From Fonsecaea monophora (taxonomy: Eukaryota; Ascomycota; Eurotiomycetes; Chaetothyriales; Herpotrichiellaceae): a DNA stretch of 64,000 nt. The notes below the pieces were generated by a model, which made no database searches, was not told the origin of the DNA, and saw only the letters and a program-made list of their open reading frames with translations. Position numbers and translations under genes: made by a program. The stretch lies in the NCBI RefSeq assembly GCF_001642475.1, contig NW_019173977.1, positions 1-64,000 of the forward strand, written 5' to 3'. Positions 45,747 through 57,775 of this stretch are shown here, one piece after another. Every line of letters begins with the position of its first letter. Position 1 is the first letter of the stretch.

Positions 45747-48047
45747 CTTGTCTACTATTGCAATTTCGATTTCTGGAGGAAAGGGTGAAGTTCAAGGTGA
45801 CCAGGCGCTTTAGCAGCGGCAAGGCATTTACAGCAAGATCACACTTAAGAAGGGCACAGGCCACTTCCAGGGTCTCACGAGTATAGAAGAGGAGACAAGT
45901 TATATACTTACTGAGCAGACTGCGACAGCCCCAACTTTTCTCCATACCTTCCACTCCACACTCCACATGCCTCGATTGAGATGGTCCCACGGGTGTGCGG
46001 TAGAGCAACACGAGGTCGAGTCATCTTGTGGTGATCGAGTTGTGACCAAGGACGGCCAAGGTAAGAGAGCATGAAAGGTGCGCTGGTATAGGATGGTTGG
46101 GGTTTAGTGAGTTTTCGGTGGCGTACCGCAGGCGACATTTGTCAGGATCTGTATCGATCATAGTCTGTTAGTGGAGACGCCAGACAAGCCTTGCGTACTT
46201 GGTACGGGCATTTCTCACCAGAAGCTGGTTCCCTCCGCTGTGCACGGGTGGATATCCAAGGGACAGTTGGACAAAAGGGTCGGGGAAATCTGGGGCAAAT
46301 CCACCCGTTGGTTGCAGAAAAATGCGGAGGTTCTCCACTTGCCTTCCATTTGTAGAGACTTCAGGGCTGCGAGAAGTCATTTGGGCAGAGAGGGTTCAAC
46401 ACTGTCACACGATGACTCGCTGTTCCCGTTGCCATTTCCAGGTCACCGTTCTCAGTAGCGAGAAAGCAGATATGTCGCCCATGAATAGGAACCACACAAC
46501 ACACTGTGGGGCTCATTTCTGGGAACAGCAGCCACCAGTGGGACAGACATACCTGGGGTGCATGGAAGCCTTGTACATAGGTTTCCTGCTGGCTGGACAA
46601 GATCAGAACTGCATTTTGGAGATGTCAATTCAGTGCTTGGCCGGAATAATCCCACTTGAGGTCTGTAAAACTCCAGGCTTGTGGTGAACGAGGGTACTTC
46701 AAACACTGTTAACGGGGCTCGACAAGGACATTCTTGAGTTTACGTGGTGACACTTGGCTGACCTCTGGTCTTCACGGTGGAGGGTGTGTCTCCTCTATCT
46801 GTAACTTGCTGATGAATTTGTAAACTTAATACCTTCCATCAGCTTTTGACAGAACAGCATAACCCTCTGGCAACTGATGAGTGATGTATGTTCCCATAAA
46901 TTCAAACTACCTGCAGCAATACCACATAGTCTGGCGATGTGAAGGTAAAGGACGGCGAGGATCCGTTTCGACCGACGACCGCCGCACTCTTTCAATCCAT
47001 TGCCGTTCAATGCGGACGCAGCAAATTCGAAGGACTTCTTCTCTGCCTGATCCACTCATCATACAAGGCCTTCTCTTGCAAAATTTGCCTACAATCGCAA
47101 AGGTAGGGGAAGGCTGCGCCCATCTTCGAGGGCAGGAGTGTTCCTTTCTCGTATAGAATCTAAGTCGCTGCCATGTCTGGAAGGTAGAGGCTGAGATGGC
47201 TCGGGCACTCATCGCATGTTCCCGCTGGTGGACAGACTGCGTACTTCTGAGGCTAGGTTTGGGGGCTTGTCGGCTCGCAGGTTTGGAATGCAACTCAAGT
47301 CATTACTGAATGCTGAACCAGAGCGTGAGATGGATTGTTTTGTACACGGCAGAGGGCAAGCAACTGGATGGTAGCGAGGAGGGCATTGTGTGTCAGGCAT
47401 CTCAGCAACTGCTCACCTGCGGGTGAGTCAGTTCAGGTTTGGGAGACCACGTAGGCAGACAGCCACGGAATAGGTAGGTACGACGATGGCAATCAGAGGG
47501 AGCGAACATCCGATAAGTTTTGATATAGTGAGATGGTCTTCCGTATAAAGAGTCTGCGGCCATCTCCCAACCTCATCGCGTCGGCTCTAGTAATTCAAGT
47601 TAGTTGCCGATGTCTGTCTGGCCTTCCACCAGATCAAACATTGAAACACCTTCAGCCTCGCCGGCCTTCTCACCTGCGCCGTCTTCCCCACCATCTTTGT
47701 CTTGTTCATCTCACTTCATCATTGTGCAGGTTTGTATTCTATTTCTGCAAAATCTTGCTGCACACCATCTGCAACCACTTTGTCCCACGCCTTGTTCGCA
47801 CTTTGATAATGGTTTGATAGACCTCATTTTCGAGGGGAGCCGCAAATGCCCCCCTGATTATCCCATGCCTTTTCCATGCGGCTCCCTTTTGGCCTGTTCT
47901 TTTGATGCCGACTGACTGCCGAGCCCATTCAAAAGCAGCCTATGTATCGACATGGAACGAGCTTCTGCCCAGTCAATGAATCATCTCAACCACAACGCCA
48001 ATACCCATGGACCCCCAAAGAATTTAGCCGTCTCTCAGCTCTCAATA
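45747..48047. other. 2.3-kb gene-free stretch
   Basis: The longest gene-free interval outside the transposon block. The longest open frame is 162 codons (46199-46687, plus), with no recognisable motif, no splice partner and a composition like random DNA. CpA/TpG are present at normal levels, so it is not RIP-degraded. It includes the MFS promoter and the 3' UTR of the deubiquitinase gene. A lineage-specific gene or non-coding RNA cannot be excluded. Confidence 0.45.
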
Positions 48048-51000
48048 TCAAGTTGCAGGATTGAACCTCAACTCGTTATTGTTCGCCGGGTCTGCCTGCA
48101 ACTCCATGACCGGCGGATCGTCGACATCATCGTTGTCATCCTGTAGGCTCATATTCACCGGCATTGACATCCCACGTCCAGACGCGATCTCGTCAGGAGG
48201 AGGGGCGCTCTCTCTAGCGCCACGAGGGTGTGCAAAGTCTTCATGGTGCATGACAGGCCCAGCTTCACTGCTGTACAGAGGGAGATCGTTGTCATTTGGG
48301 TCGTGATGGATCGAACCGTTGTCCTCTAAATCTGTGAAGCTTGGTGCTGGGCTGCCATGGTTACCTTCGACGCGCGTGCTGTCATTGGAACTGCCCTTGT
48401 CGCCAAACATGCCCTCCTCTTCGGAATTGGCCGGCGCCCGCTGTGTCGAGGTCTCTAAACGTGCAAAATCCCATGTGGGCCGTGACCACTGGTAATCCAT
48501 GCTGACCCCTTCGTCGATGTCAGCCTCCGCCGCAGCGTCATCATAGCCTGGAGGCCGCTCGTATTCGCCGCCACTACTGGCTGCTGTTGGTAGCATCAAG
48601 CTCGGTGGACTTTCTGTTCCGGCTAACAGACCTCGACTCTGCTGACTTCCTTCTCCCAGCGCCGAGCCACCCGGTCCCGCTCCCACGCGGTGACCGTGAC
48701 CGACTGGAAAAGCGCTCGACGACCCATTGTGGGAGGAGTCGCCGAGACGCCGACCTTCCCCCGTCATCGGAGAAGAATCACGTGAGTCTTGTGGCAGCTC
48801 AGAGTCGGCTGCGGCATCGTTGGTGTTGGAATTGGATTCTTGTAGCAGTTCCTGAAGCCTGGGTCCACCTAAAGGGTGATCCGACCGTCGACGGTAGAAC
48901 AGGAGGTACGCGGCACTGGTCACGACCGATCTTGGGTCCGTCTTTGATGAGACATGAGAGTCTAGACCGGTCAGCAGCGGATCCGGGAACATGGAATTTG
49001 AGTAACTCACCATTGTATTCGTACCAGCTGTTGTTGTAAAAGTTCTTCGCGTACGCCGTGTAATGCCCGCCTCCCAAGCCACCGTAATGGTTATCAACCG
49101 CGATCAAGTCATAGATCAAGCTCTTGCCGTCTTGCTGGTCTCTCACCATTTCTGAAAGATCAAGCCCTTCTATGGGATAATCAACCCTCACTTCAAGCTT
49201 GTCGCGGAAGTTTCTGTTAGAACTGAACCGCTTCAGGTGCATAACAAGGATGTCGGGCGCTTTCCATAACTCAAACATTTTATCGGCTCGGCGGTGCTCT
49301 TTGCATCGAGGACAATACCAGGCATTCTGTTCAGACAGGGTTTCGGATTTGCCAAATTCGTTCAGACAGTCTACTAATGTGATTCCATGCTTTTTGCGGC
49401 TGTTTCGCTGCTCACGTTTTGCCGCAGTTTCCGGATCAGGCAAAAGGCCCACGCTCTTCCATGTCGGAAGCCCGCGATAACCCTCGCTACCGTCCTCACT
49501 GCCACCAAATAATGCATCATAGCCGTCTTGGCTCCAGTCAAGGATGATGGCTTCGCCTGGTCGGATAAGATCTCCGGTCTGGGCTTTGGGCAACGGCTGA
49601 GGAGGTGGTAAAGGTGATCGACGGTGTTGTGTGCGTCTGGCCGAGAATTTGCCTCTGTTCTTATTTTTGCCGTACTTGTGCGCTTTCTTGTTCCGACTGG
49701 GCAGGATCTCTTGGGGTTCTTGAAGCTCGGATTCCGAGTCGGGTCCAGAGGGAAAGACCGGACTGGCCTCCGACCCGGACTCGTTGCTGTCCATAGGAGT
49801 GTCATCAGTCTCGATGTCCGCAAGCTCATCCTCACTCTCTGTAGAACCACTCTCGCCATTCGAAAGACCAAGACCACCAGCCGGCTTCATCGACCGAGAT
49901 ACTGGCTTAGGAATTCGATTTTTGATAGACTCATATTCTCCAGTCTCAGAGATTTGATTCCAGCCCGTAGGGATGCCCTCCCCAGTAGAAGTGACCTGAA
50001 CATCGAAAAGTTGCTGGAATCGGCGGGGAACTGGCGACTTTGACAGCAGTAATTTCTGCAGACCAGCCTCGGTGGGCTGGGGCCTGAGCTCAGGAGCTTG
50101 ACTAGCATCTCGCATGGACACATCTACGAGGCCATCTTCACCCTGCACAGAGGTGGCAGTTGGAAGACCCGAGCCAGAACTGGACATGTCATCGGTCATC
50201 ACCATGGTGTCGGAGCCTTCTGGTGTCCCCAGCCCATCGTCTGAGGGGCTATCCTCTTCGTCATGTATCCTCTTTGTTGTCATCCCCGTAATATTTCCCA
50301 GAATTTTCTTCATCACACCGTCGTAGGTGGACCTGTCTTCGCGACTCAGCACAAGGTACGTAGGTTGGCCAAAGAAGGGTTTTGAGGACACCCGCGCAGA
50401 AGGATTCTTGACAAGCCGGTTATACATTGGTACTAGGAGCCGGTCTGCCTCAGGGCTGTCTGCTTCAACCATTTCATCGTCTGCATCAGATTTGGTCATG
50501 TACAAGCTGAATTTCCGCGCCTTGTTTGGATTGTAATTGGTCGGGACGGATTCCAGTTCGTACATGCAGATGATGTCGCTAGTTTGGATGTTTGCTTCTG
50601 AGATGACGACGTTGTTATCAAAAATTTTGTAAATCTTGTTCTTGTAAGACTCGGCAACAAGCAGTCGTTCCACATCGGCATGTGTCCTCAAAGCCACAAA
50701 TTCCTTCAAGGCTTTGATGGTTGAATGTTTGTCAATGTCTACGTCGATCCGAACTGGTCGTTTGTGGAGCGGAAAGTACAGGATCTCTTTCTGCCAGTTG
50801 TTCTCAATGGGCAGTTGCAGAGTTAAATTGTTGAAAGGGTCAAAAATAATGCTGACTTTGTTACAGACCGGGCAGGTCAAGGTCGATTTGTACATTCCCG
50901 CAAAAAGATCTGTAACGACAGAGTCATTTCGTGCCTTATAGATTTCCCAGTTCTTCTGAGCGAATGCTTGAAGGGCCGCACTATCGTGCACCATTTCATC

Positions 51001-52884
51001 CGTAGAGTCCGGTTTTTCGATGTACGGTTTCTTGTGGATGCGGTTCAAGTCTTCCTGAAGGCCGTCAAGAAGGAATAACAGAAACTCCTGAGAGTCTTGT
51101 TGTTGATATCCGGAGAAGCTGGACCCATATTTTCCGATTGTGGCCTTGAATCTGCTTGGATTCGTCGAAGAGGCGTTCTCGTCGTAAATCTGGTGCAGCA
51201 GGTTGGCATATGCTTTTGCAATCTCGCCATGGTGACCAAGAGGGTTGTCCACGTTAAGGTCCTGCTTCCATTGGTCATGCAGGAAGAACTGCGTCAACTC
51301 CTCAACACTGCGGATGCATTGTAAAGCCGAATTCATGTAGCATGTATTTCCCAAGTTGCTGAGTCCAGTGATGCCGCGTGGCCTTCCATCCCGTTTCTGC
51401 CGTCCCCTAGTCATCATTCCCGGAGCTGGGCTGGATCTGCCACTAGGTGTGAGGTTTTTAGCTGCGCTCTTAATGCCTTTGGTCAGGTTGAGTTTGGAGC
51501 TTTCGCTTGGCCATTCGTCCTTGCCAGACTTTTGTTCCTCGAGGACGATCACTTCCTCATTCCTGCCCAGACCAACAAGGCTCAACGTCAACGTCTTTCC
51601 ATTGTAATTAGGATTTGCAGTGTTGTCCTTGATCTCGGTGAGGAGCTCACGGTGCTCGCCTATTTGAAGATGTATGAAGGTGTTGACATCAAGAAGCATT
51701 TTATCTCCCGCGGTGGCCACAATTTCAGTACCAGGGGCTGGAGAGACACTTCTGGAAGCGGAGGGAGTGAGACCACCCGAAGCGGTGGCATTTTTCAGGC
51801 CTCCCAGGATCCTCCACACTCTGACTTTGGTGTTCATGTCGATGTGCAGGAGCCTCTTGCCCTCCTTGAGCCAGTCATTGCACAGTGTCTTCTTGCTTGC
51901 AATCATACGTTGAGGTGGGAGGTCCTTCTCGCGTTGAGTCTGTGTGGTGTGCTCACTAGGCACCTTGAGGAATGAAAACAGTGGCGGATTCAGCTCCCAC
52001 GTCACGTTCGGCATTGCTGCGTCTGCACCACCCCAATCGTGTGCATATCTAGTGATGACAGGGGAGTCTTTTGCGAGCCCGTACCATGAGATTATCAAGT
52101 CCCATGCTTCCTGGGGAAAGACTCGATAGTCCTCATCGAGGGTGAGGCCGGGCCGGAGGGGCACATATTTCTCGCCAGCTTCATCCGTCAACTTGACATC
52201 CTCGTCAATCACCATGGCAATGTCCGAATTGTCAACGGGTCCAATTTCACCCTCTGTCGCTGATTTTTCAATCTTTCCCACGTCAGCGGGAAGAGAGCCA
52301 CGGGCTTGGACTTTCTGAAACCATTTTGCAGAGATGAGGTAACCTTTTTGGCCTTCCTCCAGCTCTTTCTGCCACAGGGCCGTCACTTGTGCGATTTGGT
52401 CGTCGATGGAGGGTATGGACGTAGCAGTGGATGGGACATCAGCGTCCAGCGACGTGGCTGCGGTAGAACGGTTAGAGGGGCTAGGGAAAAGGGAATCTGT
52501 GGTAGAACTGCCACTATTATCAGACAAAGAAGCCGCGGCGCTTTGTTGGACAGCGCGAGGATCACTGTTGTGAATCAGTCGATTCGTCGCTAATATGTCG
52601 CGATGTCTCGAGCCCGTGTCTTGCTGCTTTGCCTTTAAGGTGTCTTGAGAACCTGCAGGCACAGTGTCTGGGTTGACGGGAGTGAACCCGGACCCAGAGC
52701 CTGGTATTTGACCCTCGCCCATTTCTACGTCACTGTTGTAGGACTCTCTATCCTGGGCCCCCATATCAGACGCCGGCCTCTTAACAGCAGGGGAAGCGGA
52801 GCGCAGGTGCCTGCCTAAATCATCCTTGGATTGCGAGAGGTTTTGGTTTTGGTGATTGGGGTGTTTTTGAGAGGAAGCGGGCAT
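48048..52884 (-). CDS. UBP12: Ubiquitin C-terminal hydrolase with DUSP domain (UBP12/USP15 type)
   Basis: Exons 49011-52884 and 48048-48961 are joined over a 49-bp intron (GTGAGT, branch CTGAC, acceptor CTAG) and encode 1595 residues. The enzyme cleaves ubiquitin from substrates. A disordered N-terminus is followed by a DUSP domain (about 165-280; WQKELEEGQKGYLISAKWF and a later EAWDLIISWYG). A ubiquitin-like stretch follows, then the USP core. The Cys box GLSNLGNTCYMNSALQC has the nucleophile at about residue 515. An acidic insertion rich in Ser/Asp/Glu splits the core. The zinc-finger pair CPVCNK / CPRCKEH and the His box HYGGLGGGHYTAYA (His about 1274) complete it. The splice restores the usual WYEYND and SVVTSAAYLLFYRR end. 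The last 270 residues are acidic, Ser/Gly-rich and unlike the core. The start is the ATG at 52884; 52971 is possible. Confidence 0.94.
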
Positions 52885-53645
52885 GTCCCGAGGCGGGAGT
52901 GCTCGGAGGGATAGGTGGTGAGGAGGTCCAGGTTCGTGACTTAGGCCAGGACCATGGACTAGAGGGAGCAACAGGGCGGAAGGCTGACTGTCGAAATAAC
53001 GAACGTGTCGAAGATGAGGGTCTGAAAATGACGCCCGCGCAGAATGTGAGGGCCAGAGTCGGTCGCGAGTGGGTACCAGACTACCTCACTGGCTGGCGGT
53101 TTGCCTGCGCTAAGAAAATGCACGGCTTGGGTGAGGCAGTCACTGCGGTGAAGAGCTTGACGGTAATAAAATGGCACTCCGAATGTCGCAGCCACGACTG
53201 AATGGCGGAATCACAAAGAGGGGTGGTGGATGGGTCCAGAAACCATCTCGCTCATCCAAACAGAGGTTGTTTTTCGGTTGGCAGGTCCTGTCTTCTGAAA
53301 GGACAATTCATTCACCCTTTTTGAGAGTCTATGAGCCGAGCCGCCGGCCAGAATCATGCGAACCTTCGCCTCACCATCAAATCCAAAGTAAACAGCCACC
53401 CTTCCGGCCCCCTTTGGGAGTCCTATTAATCATCCCAGCTCGGGAATACAATCATGTGCTCGGGCTGTTATACTAGTGAGCCACGCGTAATGCAGTCATT
53501 TTGTTCGCTTGCATCATCCGTCCTGATTAAACAAGGCCGACAGGGCAGCAACGAGGCTTCCCACCGCCTCGCTGGTAGCCTCGTGCCCACTCTAGCCATT
53601 ATTCCGCGCTGGATAGCTTCATGGAACAACCGGGAGCTTTTCGGC
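52885..53645. other. Intergenic region upstream of UBP12
   Basis: 761 bp between two minus-strand genes. It should hold the UBP12 promoter and the SNX41 3' UTR. No other gene supported. Confidence 0.5.
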
Positions 53646-55777
53646 TCATCTCGTGACAATCTTATCCACCTCATCCATCGCCTCCGACCACGTCTCTAGG
53701 TTCTTCCGGGCCCATTCGATATGGCATCGCGCATACGCAACCTAGGAGATCATAAAAGTTAGCTTGGTAAACCATATGCCTACATCTGACACCAGCAATT
53801 GGTCTTGGGAAATACGCACCATATATCTCTGGAGGTCGTCCTCTTTCTCCTTCTGGAACCTCTTTAGGTCTCGCATCACTCCCTGAGTCGCGTCGTGTAC
53901 GTCCTTCTCCGACACTTCTAGAGCCTGTTCCAGCTGAGACAGGCTTTCTCGTGTTTTCCCGATCTGATCCCGCCTTGTCCTCTCCGGGTCAACATCCACG
54001 AAGCCATTCACGGCATGTCTGAAGCTGCCAAATATCTTGTTGGTCACAAAGTTGCCGCTGGGAGACTTCTTGTGCGTTATCGGCGATGTAGGATTCTGGT
54101 GCGGCTGTCCTTGAGCAGCCGAAGGAGGCGATGATGGAGGCTCGCCATGGGTAGGTGGAAAGTCAGAATCAACAGATTCAGTCTCTTCGTGCTGCCCCTC
54201 CCTCCTCTCCTGGGAAGCCCTGACAGAAGCATTCGACATCGAGCGCCGCGGTGGGTTTGCTAGCGTTGTGCTACCGGCTAGATATGCATCGATGCGTTTC
54301 GCTTCTGACTCGCTGCGCTCGAGCTGATCCAAGAGATGCCGTTTCTTCTCCAAATCCTCTCTGGTCATCTCTTGCTGCACTCGTTTCAGGACTCTATATT
54401 TCAGCACATTGCGGACGACGCCCGCAAATTGTGCACTCTCCCTCATGGGCTCGGCAAACGTGGCGCCAAAAGTAAGTGCTAGCTCCTCCGTGGAGATATA
54501 CGTGCTGTCCACGGCCTGCCCTATGCGCTCAATTGCTGCTGCCACAGTAGGTGACTGCTCGGAGAGTGAGAAGCCATTGTATCGAGCGCCCAACTCTGCA
54601 AGATCCGCTGAAAGCTTGGTTAGATGCTCGATAGTGCGGCGGTTCACCTTTTCGATACTGCCTTGCAGCAAAATCTCTAGTTCCCGCGTGTTCTGCTCGA
54701 AGTTGATAAAGTAGGGGTCAAGGTCAGTTTCGCTCAGTCGCTCCGAATTGAGGGGGAACCGCCCAAAGATCTGAGGACCGGGTGTCGTATGTGATGCAAC
54801 TGAGGGGAAGGTCTGATCCGGCGGAGATATAGGCGTTCCAGTGCTTGAGATCGGCCCATATGGCCTGAGTTTGGCGGAGGAAGATGGGATAGGCAGCCAG
54901 TTGTGAGCAGGTGTCGGATTAGCAGGATCCAGAGGTGGTGCCTTCAGATTATTCTTGGGCACTGAAGCGACTGGATGGGCGTGCAAGACTTCGTTCTGCG
55001 CAGAAAGATCAGCGTCCTAGTAGCTGGAACAGATAATATGGCCTGCTATTACCCAGCTGGAATTGGGATCCAGGAATCTCCACCAAACGCCGTCTTCAAC
55101 GACCTCCTTCATTCTCCGGCAACGGTTCAAGAACACGGCAAGCATACGTTTTCGTTGGTCGATAATGCCCACGTCTTCCTTTGCCTTTGTGGGTTTGGCG
55201 GCATAGTCTGCCATCGTGTGTTTCTCCGGGATCGGAGGAATGATTAGGGTGGGATGCAGATTGATCAGGGCGGCGCGCAGTGAGCTGAACTCTGAGTATC
55301 TCCTCGCGACTTCAATGTCCTGCAACATCTGTCAGACACCCATTCAGCTGTCTCCAAGTCCTGCGGGATGTGCCTACTCCAGTCCGAATCTTGTACACAA
55401 TGTAACCTCCATCCGTGCTTTTGCCTGCTTCTGTTATGACAATCTCAAGATCCGGTTGTTCATAGAGTATCTGCTGGACTCTACTGTCGTAGCCGCCCTT
55501 TGGAGGGACGAAACCGCTCTCTGCCGGTCCCTCCTCTTCCTCCTCCCCCTCATCGCCATCATCGTGGAACTGGGAGGCCGGGTTAGAGGGCGTAGAATAT
55601 GAGGTGGGCGAGGTCGGTTGGTCTGAGTCTGGGTCTAGAATGTTAGCGACCAGATCGGATAGGCTCGATGCAGGCTCGCATACAAGAGGTGCCTAGAGTT
55701 GGATTGGAGGGTTCAGTGGCAGAGTCCTGGTTATTAAAGGACCCGTACGGGTTGTTGTCCTCGTCATCCTGCCACAT
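53646..55777 (-). CDS. SNX41: Sorting nexin Snx41 (PX-BAR)
   Basis: Five exons, 55684-55777, 55378-55634, 55053-55319, 53820-54995 and 53646-53741, give 629 residues. Introns are 49, 58, 57 and 78 bp, all GT-AG with CTRAC-like branches in most. Snx41 works with Snx4/Atg20-type partners in endosome-to-Golgi retrieval and selective autophagy. The N-terminus MWQDDEDNNPYGSF is the hallmark of fungal Snx41. The PX domain includes VARRYSEFSSLRAAL and PPIPEKH, contacting phosphatidylinositol-3-phosphate. The link VASVPKNNLKAPPLDPANPT leads to a BAR-like helical region (about 280-600), interrupted by a disordered Ser/Pro segment. The last exon restores VAYARCHIEWARKNLETW. Exon 4 would otherwise run into a stop soon after its donor. 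Confidence 0.93.
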
Positions 55778-56318
55778 CTTATGCTGACATGCGACGAAGA
55801 GGCTATGGAAGGGGACTGAGTTCTGAAGACTAGACAAGAAGAAAGTCTCAAGGCTTATCGTAGAGGTTCCATGATTCAAATACAATGGCAAGTGACAAGG
55901 CACACCTTCAATTGTTGGAGGAACTTGGGACGTTAGATGCACTCTCACCCGCCTAGCCACGTCATTGGTTGGTCTCTCACTGCGCAGCTCGGTCCAAGCC
56001 ACTATGGATAATATAGCTTCAATCAACTCCGCAAACTCTCCCGTTGTTTGATCACCCTACAAGGTGCACACACGACACACCTGCTAGACCTCAAGCACTT
56101 AATGAGCTCAACGAGCTTTCCGTAGCAGTGGCTGGTCTAGCTAGCTTGCTGCAAAACCAGCCCTTCTCTGCAAGCGCGCCTTCACGCCCTCAAATTTGCT
56201 AGATAGCCAGTCGTTGCCCATCTTGGTTTCCAACTTCTGCCGCCACCACCGCCCCTGATCCCAACACCGTATCCATAGCCATAGCCATACTGGTATGGTG
56301 CAATCTGTCCGTTCACGG
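55778..56318. other. Intergenic region upstream of SNX41
   Basis: 541 bp between two minus-strand genes. No further gene seen; it probably holds the SNX41 promoter. Confidence 0.5.
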
Positions 56319-56915
56319 TTATTGAATGTACAGATCGTTCACAGGCACTCTTCCACTCACCGGCTGCGCCATTGTCGCTGAGTGTGGCCACGCATGCGCG
56401 AACCACCACTTCCCGTTTGCCTTTTTTCGGACACACCAGAAGATCATGGCAAAAATGAGAATAGCCCCAAGGACCACGCCTACAATCATACCCGCCTTTT
56501 CACCCGTGCTCCATTGATCCCAACCGCTGTCGTTAGGGTCGACCACGTAGACTAACTGGCCCGAAACCCCGGTATGTGTCGGATTTGGCAGAGGAGAACC
56601 TGAAATGGGAATGACCCACGTTGAATAGATGTTTCCTGCATCATCTTGAAGGTAGATGTCTAGCTCGGTCAGGGTTACCGTCGATGTCTGCGTGGTTGTT
56701 GTCGGTATAGGCGTGTACTTCGTGGTGGCGGGCGCGGTGACAGTGGTTGTGGAAGGTGAGGCAAGTGAATCAATTGTGACGGTTTGGCCAACTGTTGCAA
56801 AGAGAGTCGTGGACAAATGAGAAGTCACGGTAGTGGTAGTGTCGGTGATGAGTGTTGACGAGACCACGACCGCCGTGGTCATGGTCTCTGTGACTGTTGA
56901 AATGATGAAAGTCAT
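56319..56915 (-). CDS. Ser/Thr-rich single-pass membrane protein, sensor-like
   Basis: A single exon encodes 198 residues. The first 75 residues are Thr/Ser/Val-rich (many TTTVT-like runs), a likely heavily O-glycosylated ectodomain. A Leu-rich region LTELDIYLQDDAGN comes next and one hydrophobic helix, AGMIVGVVLGAILIFAMIFW (about 140-159). A basic CVRKKANGKWW stop-transfer and a short cytosolic tail ending NDLYIQ follow. The layout (Ser/Thr-rich outside, one helix, short tail) resembles fungal Mid2/Wsc-type or SKG6-type membrane proteins. No classical signal peptide is visible, and no conserved Cys domain. Function unknown. Start 56915 is the first ATG of the frame. Confidence 0.65.
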   Translation of the reverse strand: MTFIISTVTETMTTAVVVSSTLITDTTTTVTSHLSTTLFATVGQTVTIDSLASPSTTTVTAPATTKYTPIPTTTTQTSTVTLTELDIYLQDDAGNIYSTWVIPISGSPLPNPTHTGVSGQLVYVVDPNDSGWDQWSTGEKAGMIVGVVLGAILIFAMIFWCVRKKANGKWWFAHAWPHSATMAQPVSGRVPVNDLYIQ

Positions 56916-57316
56916 GTTTGAAATTTCGACTCTGACTACATTACAGAAGGCTAGGAGGAGGGAGACATTGATCGGAGAAGACGGTACAGAGAATGAAGTT
57001 GGTCAAGAAGATCGAAGCCGATAGAGTGATCAGCCAGCGGTGAAGGGTGAGTTCGAAGTGCCCTTCCTGGTCATTTCATTGTATTTGATCTGGTTCTTCT
57101 CCGCGTGATAGCACCACAATAAGTCGACTCTCCAATCTGCTACCTTCAAGATCCAAGCAAACAACGAAGTCGTAGCAGATCAAAAGCTGTCTGTGGTGGC
57201 CGAACTCCCAGATTGTGTGCGCTGCACCTCCATACGCATACGCGCTATGTCCACACATGGAGATCTCTTCCATGAAAATCTGCCTCTGACTCGGACGTTC
57301 GAGTGAAGACCAACAA
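56916..57316. other. Intergenic region
   Basis: 401 bp with only short, unsupported frames; probably the promoter of the Ser/Thr-rich membrane protein gene. Confidence 0.45.
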
Positions 57317-57484
57317 TCAACCTGATCCGACGGCTTGCGGTTGTCCTTCTGCGGCTCTTCGTTCACCTTCCTCCAACATGGCCAAGTGTTCCTGCATCAT
57401 CGGCATGAAGAGTTTCCATCCTCCCCAGACACAGATTGGTGTAATCACCACGAAGCATATCAAGATTGCTAGGCCTGCGTTCAT
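57317..57484 (-). CDS. Possible small single-pass membrane peptide
   Basis: An ATG at 57484 opens 55 codons: one hydrophobic helix (LAILICFVVITPICVWGGW), then an amphipathic, acidic Met/Glu/Arg-rich tail and a Gln/Gly-rich end. The composition is unlike random shadow frames. Upstream on the minus strand a GTATGT...CTTAAC...CAACAG sequence could be a very short 5' intron (36 nt), but that is below usual intron size. No family recognised. It could be a genuine small mitochondrial or ER membrane protein, or chance. Confidence 0.35.
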   Translation of the reverse strand: MNAGLAILICFVVITPICVWGGWKLFMPMMQEHLAMLEEGERRAAEGQPQAVGSG

Positions 57485-57775
57485 ATTCTCCGGTCGGACC
57501 GACAAACGATTAATTATGGTTGAGCCAGGAATGGTGACGCTTAGTCGTTGAGATCAGCCCTGTTGTTAAGAGGAAGGAGAGGATATGTGACATACGAATC
57601 TTTTCGAGGGTCCGGAAAGCACACGAGTGCTAGAAGTCGAAGGTTGAGCACCCAAACAGTGTGTTATATGGATGAGCAAGGGCAGTTGCGTCGGCGCGTT
57701 CGAGTTACACAGATCGTTTGTCCATGGATAAACATCAAATTGGTGGCTGCACGCTGTCAAAATGGTGTTTGTGAT

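Noticed and set aside
46199..46687. 162-codon plus-strand frame in the gene-free stretch
   Set aside because: No motif, no splice partner, composition like random DNA.
52885..52971. 29-residue N-terminal extension of UBP12 from ATG 52971
   Set aside because: Pro/His/Leu-rich leader with no family resemblance; 52884 preferred, though not disproved.
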